From Doryteuthis pealeii (taxonomy: Eukaryota > Mollusca > Cephalopoda > Myopsida > Loliginidae): DNA of 64,000 nt. This document shows positions 60,146 to 64,000 of this stretch, piece after piece. Below the pieces are notes generated by a model that saw only the letters and a program-made list of their open reading frames with translations, was not told where the DNA came from and ran no database searches. The position numbers and the translations under genes were made by a program. The stretch spans positions 4,218,899 to 4,282,898 of the forward strand of contig CM042163.1 of NCBI GenBank assembly GCA_023376005.1, in the 5' to 3' direction. Positions within the stretch are counted from its first letter, which is position 1, and each line of letters starts with the position of its first letter.

Positions 60146-63100
60146 TAAGCATGTACATTTCTGATATTCACCTCTGAAGATGAAGTTTCTACTTTGAAAT
60201 CAATAAAACAAAAATAACATCTTTTTGTTTTTATTTTTTATACGCATTGTAATTGCCTTCAAATCATTAACAGATTATAAAAACTTAGTTACATAATCTC
60301 CATTATAATACAATATTAAAGGATTTGAATAAAACTATCTGCAACAAAACTACATCACCACCGACATCAATTTCCTTAGTTATTTAAGTTATATTCTCAA
60401 CAATTAACAAAACTGGGTTTAATAAATAATTATTTGAGGTTACCGTTTTCTAATACTATCATTTTATTCACAAACATTAAAAGCAATTCTATATAATTTT
60501 ATATAGAAATCAATTAAAATAACATTAGAATAAGTAATATTTTTATCTTTCAAAGCCTCCATGCTTCCTGTAGTCCACCAACACTATACCTGATGCCCCT
60601 CTCCACACACATACATGCATATTACTACTGTAAACTGTTCATGTTCCTGACACTAATACATTATTCTGTGTACTTGACATGAGACTTTGAAGAGTTGTGG
60701 TGCACCTGAGCACTGTATTCATTATTATTATTAATTTAATTTAAGATATTTTATTACATTAAAAAATATACTTGCACCCATGCTGTGCAGACTTTTGCTA
60801 GTAGAATTAAAAAATTAAAAATTTTTAAAAAATTAAAATACTTGATTCTTGTGCAAGTTTGTAGCAGTTTGCACAATGTTTGGTTTGTTTTATGGCATAT
60901 CAACCTCAGTGGGTCATTTAATGCCGATAAAGTTTTGAAATAAATTCATTCTTAATAATAGATACTCAATCTTTTTAAACTCATGTTTTTCTATCTAACC
61001 CATAGATGGGACTAACAGGTACTACCACTCCGAGTCAGAGTAGACCAGGGAGCAATGGTGATGAAGGGGTGCTCCACATTCCCCAAACTGGAACCTCACC
61101 ATTGATAGAGTTTAACGTCATTCCCAGGACATGTAGACCCTCAGCCACCGCCTTGTAGCACCCATGTGATAAAAAGGGTTGGGGCTTGCCATAAGGGCAA
61201 TAGGGTTGGGAAAATCATAGTTGCAAGGGCTTGACGTGACCAGCCGATTGATCGGAGGGGGCCTCTACGACCGCCTGTCTAGCCCAAGATAGGACCAAAG
61301 TGGAGTATTGCAAGTCATGGACTGCTCAAACACCCGGGTTCTATCCTTAAGAATCACGGGTCGCCACCCACAGCCAACAGGTGGTCCCATTGGGGAGTCT
61401 TACCCCTCGGTAGAGGTGCAGTCGGTGTATTCTAATGCCCCAGCCGATATGGCGACAATGTTTGGAAAATCTTAGAAGTGTTTGAAGTTGCTCCTGTTCA
61501 ACAAATTATATATATATAGTCGTCGGGGCGGCCTAATGTTGGTATCAGCCAGTCAGCGAGGGAGTCTATCCCCTTTTCACTAACACTAGACCAAGGAGAT
61601 TATTTTAGCATCTGAGGTGGTGCGCCACACCTACCATCAGCTCCTCATGAAGTGGAACACTATAATTACTGCATCAGTTAGCAGAATTTTTGAGCTATCA
61701 AAAAAAAAAAAAATAAAAATAAAAAAATAAAAATAGAAACATGAAAAAAAAAAAAAAAAAAAAAAAACCCGATTGAAAAGTAGTAGAGCAACTGGAGTTT
61801 AAATTCACTTACTACAAATGTCAAAGTTCAGCAGTTAGGCACCCCCCCCTCATAAAAATTCATTTTATTATGAGATGAACTGACAAAAAAGTGTGGGGTG
61901 TGGGGTGTTCAAACTTACCAAAAGAGAATCTGTACATTCGTTAAAAAGATAATTTAAGCCAGCAGCTGTCACTTGATCTCCATGACATTGAATCAATTCA
62001 AGTGTGGAAGGATGAAGATGAGCAATTTGCATCAGCCAATCATCTTGCAGCATTTTCTTCTCCAATGTTATGTGCCTCCCTTGGAAATAAAAAAAATAAA
62101 AAAAATAAAAGTTAAGAAAATACTTGAATAGAAAGAATTCAAACCCTAGAAATTTGCATCATTTACATCGTCCCCTCAAAGCAAAGAAAAGTTTTTACCC
62201 CCCCAACCCCTACCCTGAAGAATGACTTAGCCGTATTTATATATTATTTCAGTCCTCTCACTCAATGGCTACATGTTTCTACTTAGAAAATAAAGATTTA
62301 CTTTTTACCCTTTTTCTTTTTTTTAAATTTATGGTTTCTTTCTTTGTTTAATGATATAAGGATTAGCGAACTGTTAACTCCATAACTAACACCAGTTTCT
62401 TATAATGCATTAGATTATCTAAAAGAGAATAAACCTAACACAGAACATACATTGAACAAATCCCGACAAAGAGTTATAACAAACAGACTTTATTGTCAAA
62501 GCAAAGTCCAACAGAAAGAATACAAAACAAATAGCAAAAGTCTCAAACAAAAAAGTCTTTGAAGATAGTTTGAGGAACATGAAGAAAAGGTTATGACTAA
62601 CTGTTCATTCCATGATGGATGCCGCGTGTGTGGCTAAATCTCTATGAAAGTATCGAATATATTGTCAGGCACATTATGTGCAAATGCTGGTAGTTGGTGA
62701 ACTAAAACCTCTATGAAGGTATAGAAGGGCCCGTGTACAGACACGTATAAATCCATTTAGACTGGGGGTCTAAGCCCCTACCCCCCAGTCTAAATGGACC
62801 GAGACATCTGGTGTCATTCTGAAGGCTGGAAAGTCCAGGAGAAAGAGGGACTTTCGCAGGACTGCACTTATATTCTTATCCAATGCCATCTACTAGCAAA
62901 CCGTGGCAAGTAATCCCTACAATGGCATATCGAGCTTTGTGGGTTCTTTATTGCAAGAGTCATCCTTGTTTTGTGGTACTATTTAAACCATAATTTAAAT
63001 TTGAACGTTAGAGTCCAAAAGTGAATATAATAATACAACTGGAGTTTGAACTCACGATGATTTTGCAATCTAGCACGTTACCCACTATGCCCCAAAACTC

Positions 63101-63413
63101 ACCCCACTTTACAAATTCAGGATTGGCTAATGCAATTGTGTGTCTTAACCCAAACATGAAAAACAAAAAAGTTTAAATAAAGAAATTCTTTTTTTTTTTT
63201 AGGTAAGAAAGGAATTTATGAATGAAATAAAAACTTGTCAAATCTTTTAAAAGACTTACATAAAGATTCATCTTGGATGATTCTGTGGAACTGTTTGGAA
63301 ACCAAAGAACACTGAAATCGATTATGATTGTTCAGAAAAGAGAAGATATGCAGCCAGATTTCATCAGGAAGTTGATGCCACGGATAGACACCACCATTAT
63401 GCCATTTGATCAT
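48379..63413 (-). CDS. F-box and leucine-rich-repeat protein (FBXL family)
   Basis: Ten minus-strand exons join in frame to 1194 nt, 397 residues plus stop. Residues 12-57 form an F-box (LPDEIWLHIFSFL...VSKQF....DESLWRHI), which in this family binds Skp1. Residues about 104-380 contain eleven cysteine-type leucine-rich repeats, each with a core such as LTHVDASWC, LESLCLNGC, LKELEMFGC, LRTLQLGQC, VENLDLRGC, LQTLALANC and LTTLHLYGC, which would form the substrate-binding horseshoe. The role is inferred: substrate receptor of an SCF (Skp1-Cul1-F-box) ubiquitin ligase. I do not recognise a specific human orthologue, so no symbol is given. All introns are GT-AG. The ATG directly follows an AG acceptor, so the transcript has an upstream exon that may be non-coding or may extend the protein. 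No signal peptide or membrane segment. Confidence 0.92.
48625..48735 (-). CDS. FBXL exon 9
   Basis: Acceptor TTCTTTTAG, donor GTAAAT. Encodes LETLKLNFIAGITENSLTRL. Confidence 0.92.
48868..49062 (-). repeat. SINE family 3, antisense
   Basis: TATGAGCAGGATTTTAAG, TTTAGAGTTTCACTCCTAGA and TTTACCCATAGTTGAAGGGA match 4920-5196 in reverse. It lies in the last FBXL introns. Confidence 0.6.
49340..49500 (-). repeat. SINE family 3 fragment, antisense
   Basis: CAGTCTGCTCTATTTTATCC, a G run, TTCATGTCTTCTCCAAGGGG and CATCCAGGATTTGAACTAAA (inverse B box) follow the family order. Confidence 0.55.
49501..51289. other. FBXL intron, nothing recognised
   Basis: AT-rich with A runs (49897-49931, 50380-50409). 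No exon or named element is recognised. Confidence 0.45.
51290..51385. repeat. Fragment of the 8955 foldback family
   Basis: CATAGGTGAGAAACTGACTG, CAAGCACCATTGACTTC and CACACTACCTTAACTTTGAT match one arm and flank of 8955-9110. Confidence 0.5.
51803..51919 (-). CDS. FBXL exon 8
   Basis: Acceptor TTAACAG, donor GTAAGC. Encodes SIDVCGCKLITDESVNRLA and LVYLDISSTGCTYK. Confidence 0.92.
52603..52625. repeat. (TA)n microsatellite
   Basis: About 11 TA units next to a LINE end. Confidence 0.9.
52640..52820 (-). mobile_element. LINE 3' end (LLYGCTTW family), truncated
   Basis: GTAGGTCCTCTAAACGGCAT, TGTAAGTTTTTGCTGG and GAGAACATCAGTTATGAG are the reverse of the 34150-34290 segment. Confidence 0.6.
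53108..53505 (-). repeat. Dispersed hairpin-tail repeat, antisense copy
   Basis: Tail first (GGTTTGTTTTACAGCATATC, GGTGGGTCATTTAATGCC), then core CTAACAGGTACTACCACTCC and head GATCAGCCGATTGATCGG. It joins a second antisense copy directly. Confidence 0.75.
53506..53800 (-). repeat. Second antisense copy in tandem
   Basis: Starts in the tail (TTATTTAATGCCGATAAAG) right after the head of the first copy, repeats the same core and stops at GGGGCTTGCCATAAGG. Confidence 0.75.
53801..54410. other. FBXL intron, unassigned
   Basis: No exon. Moderately complex sequence without homopolymers, possibly an unrecognised transposon. A short inverted pair surrounds CCCCCTTCTTGTGGGGGG at 54023-54040. Confidence 0.4.
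54411..54817 (-). mobile_element. Non-autonomous Helitron (family B)
   Basis: Minus strand: A|TCTATTAATAATGGAGATTC at the 5' end. At the 3' end the hairpin CACCCAGAGGGTG, an A/T spacer and CTAG|T. It is 407 bp with no coding region. The 6341-6496 fragment shares its 5' end. Confidence 0.7.
54894..55021 (-). CDS. FBXL exon 7
   Basis: Acceptor TTTTCTAG, donor AG|GTCGGT (again C in the third intron position). Encodes IRDTCIEKIVDHCSRLQTLA and LANCPNIGNNAMQKI. Phase 2 end. Confidence 0.9.
55077..55150 (-). repeat. Hairpin-tail fragment
   Basis: TTGTTTTACGGCATATCAAC, AATGGGTCATTTAATGC: only the tail and a few core bases remain. Confidence 0.6.
55236..55844 (-). mobile_element. Non-autonomous Helitron, copy 3
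   Basis: Minus strand: A|TCTTATTATAATGGAG at one end. At the other the hairpin GCACCCGAAGGGTGC, ATATATTTG and CTAG|T. It is 609 bp and collinear with copies 1 and 2. It lies between FBXL exons 7 and 6. Confidence 0.8.
56610..57100 (+). mobile_element. LTR-retrotransposon end plus leader, second copy
   Basis: Matches 33420-33890 through GTTACATAAT.ATT, GACAATGCTTGACCTCA, ATCGAAGTCTTG and ACAGGGCTTCTGATAA, then a leader to GTATACAACATA. Gag and Pol are absent. Confidence 0.5.
57223..57300 (-). CDS. FBXL exon 6
   Basis: A 78-nt exon (26 codons, exactly one LRR): ITDSCIAEVSSSLCCVENLD, ending RGCKQ. Acceptor TTTTGTAG, donor GTAATT, phase 0 at both ends, so skipping it would keep the frame. Confidence 0.9.
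57331..57535 (+). mobile_element. TTAA-flanked MITE, copy 4
   Basis: TTAA at 57327-57330, then CTCTTAACATCCTATACCC. Internal matches are CATTTATTGATAAATCC and ATCAACAGGATG. The right terminus has decayed. It lies 30 bases upstream of FBXL exon 6. Confidence 0.65.
57798..57823. repeat. (CA)n microsatellite
   Basis: About 13 CA units in an FBXL intron. Confidence 0.9.
58389..58500 (-). CDS. FBXL exon 5
   Basis: Acceptor TCAACCAG, donor GTAAGT. Encodes LKELEMFGCFNITPRGIRYL and LRTLQLGQCYK. Phase 0 end. Confidence 0.92.
58691..58771 (-). CDS. FBXL exon 4
   Basis: Acceptor CCTTTCAG. Donor is AG|GTCAGT, with C in the third intron position, less common than GTAAGT or GTGAGT. One LRR: LESLCLNGCGLIADNGLKTL. 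Confidence 0.88.
58860..59640. other. Unassigned insertion-like segment in an FBXL intron
   Basis: More GC-rich and less homopolymeric than its surroundings. It includes the palindrome AAAGAAAGATAAC / GTTATCTTTCTTT at 59549-59578 and a piece (59620-59665) shared in reverse with 34393-34430. Probably transposon-derived. No coding exon is seen. Confidence 0.4.
59776..59927 (-). CDS. FBXL exon 3
   Basis: Acceptor TTAAACAG, donor GTAAGT. Encodes LRFSRCSRGELTGD and LTHVDASWCTVTDSGLSAIA, two LRRs. Phase 2 end. Confidence 0.92.
60113..60143. repeat. Poly(A) run
   Basis: About 31 consecutive A. Confidence 0.9.
60550..60730 (+). mobile_element. CR1/L2-like LINE 3' end with one 110-bp unit
   Basis: AAAGCCTCCATGCTTCCTGT, AGTCCACCAACACTATACC and GACACTAATACATTATTCTG run in the reverse sense to 35040-35960. 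They include exactly one copy of the 110-bp unit, then (ATT)n as a tail. Confidence 0.75.
60880..61450 (-). repeat. Dispersed hairpin-tail repeat, antisense, near full length
   Basis: From TGTTTTATGGCATATCAACC through the core to the head (CTGTCTAGCCCAAGATAGGA, CCCTCGGTAGAGGTGCAGTC). It lies between FBXL exons 3 and 2. Confidence 0.75.
61528..61655 (-). repeat. SINE family 2, truncated
   Basis: GGTATCAGCCAGTCAGCGAG, CTTTTCACTAACACTAGACC and TGAGGTGGTGCGCCAC match 8598-8830. It stops before the tRNA head. Confidence 0.65.
61919..62079 (-). CDS. FBXL exon 2
   Basis: Acceptor TTTCCAAG, donor GTAAGT. It completes the F-box (W52RHITL) and encodes LMQIAHLHPSTLELIQCHGD and a first LRR-like helix ending NECTDSLL. 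Phase 0 end. Confidence 0.9.
62440..62900 (-). mobile_element. Possible LTR or MITE with a 17-bp perfect hairpin
   Basis: In the minus sense GACAATAAAGTCTGTTTG resembles an LTR poly(A) signal region. At 62752-62798 the arms TCCATTTAGACTGGGGG and CCCCCAGTCTAAATGGA are perfectly complementary around a 13-base loop. I cannot fix the ends. Confidence 0.35.
63046..63105 (-). repeat. tRNA-like fragment (SINE head)
   Basis: Minus strand GGGGCATAGTGGGTAACG (A-box-like) and GTGAGTTCAAACTCC (B box), 35 bases apart. The acceptor stem does not pair, so it is not a functional tRNA. Confidence 0.5.
63260..63413 (-). CDS. FBXL exon 1 of those seen (F-box)
   Basis: Acceptor TTTTTTTCCAG is followed at once by ATG (MIKWHNGGVYPW), donor GTAAGT. 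It encodes the F-box up to Leu51 plus one base of Trp52 (phase 1). Because the ATG abuts the acceptor, this may be an internal exon of a longer protein. Confidence 0.9.
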
Positions 63414-64000
63414 CTGGAAAAAAAAGAAATGAAATGAAGAAAAGTTTTAGAACAGCAAGGAGAACGGTGGAAGAATTATTATCTGTTAGACTCACTGCCC
63501 CCCACCCCGAGAAACGTTGAAGGCTAAGAAACTGAAAATAACTTTTGCCTCACTATACTAATAGTTTTCAAAAGGTTTAGACATCAATTATCTGCAGTCA
63601 CCAATTAAAAAAAAAAAATTTTTTTAAATAATAATTGCAGACATTGGATTGCAATTAGGATTTAATGAAGATTACAAATGTAGAAGAATTATTTTAATCT
63701 CATTATCAAGAGTCACTTTACAGCAGAGATCCCTTTGCTACTCATACACCGAGTTGGTGAAGGCCGGTATCAAAATATGGAACCTTGTGGTTCCTAGTCT
63801 GACACTAACGACTGAGCTAAGCCAACCCATATGTATAAGGATGGTATGTAAATATAAAGAGAAAGGAAAAAATTCAGAGGATGCATTTTTCATGAGATTT
63901 GCCGCTTAAATTTATACAAACATTTTCTAAGCAAAATAATTGAAAAATAATTTTCAAATTTAAAAAAATCCTTAGAATTCTTCAACATTAATCCTGTTTA
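63414..64000. other. Upstream intron of the FBXL gene
   Basis: Begins with the acceptor preceding exon 63260-63413. No further exon is seen up to the window edge, so the gene's 5' exon lies outside. Confidence 0.5.
63718..63830 (-). repeat. tRNA-derived SINE (family 2) head
   Basis: Minus strand GGCTTAGCTCAGTCGTTAGT (A box) and TTTTGATACCGGCCTTCACC after the B-box position, as in 8598-8830. Confidence 0.65.

Overview
The window is low-GC animal nuclear DNA, with long A/T and G homopolymers, (TA)n, (CA)n and (CT)n tracts, and many transposon relics. It carries two spliced protein-coding genes that converge. Codon use, large introns and the set of tRNA-derived SINEs, non-LTR retrotransposons and Helitrons suggest an invertebrate. 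A mollusc or other lophotrochozoan is my guess, but nothing here proves the phylum.

Layout. Positions 1-17528 hold no recognisable coding exon. They contain repeats: a possible solo LTR, LINE ends, a nested mariner-type MITE, Helitrons and SINEs. The small GTPase ARF6 lies on the + strand in four coding exons (17551-17632, 31044-31147, 39234-39432, 41996-42138), which join to a full 175-residue protein. Its introns are large and filled with repeats: an RLE-type LINE, two Helitrons, a 474-bp foldback element, LTR and LINE fragments, a LINE end carrying a 110-bp satellite, a hAT relic and a TTAA-flanked MITE. Positions 42139-48378 lie between the two stop codons and hold the 3' UTRs of both genes in very A/T- and G-run-rich DNA. 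On the - strand, ten exons from 63413 down to 48379 join without a frame break into a 397-residue F-box/leucine-rich-repeat protein, probably an SCF ubiquitin-ligase substrate receptor. Its introns hold Helitrons, an LTR pair partner, two tandem copies of a 600-bp repeat and another copy of the satellite LINE.

The two genes have no obvious functional link. ARF6 acts in membrane traffic and actin dynamics at the plasma membrane. The F-box protein would recruit substrates to a Cullin-1 ligase. They are simply convergent neighbours.

I found no CRISPR array, operon, viral genome or clearly new multi-gene system. The most interesting material is in the mobile elements: a 3' hairpin tail shared by a LINE and a dispersed repeat, a LINE whose 3' UTR carries one or eight copies of a 110-bp unit, complete non-autonomous Helitrons with readable termini, nested insertions with matching empty sites inside the same window, and a TTAA-flanked MITE family.
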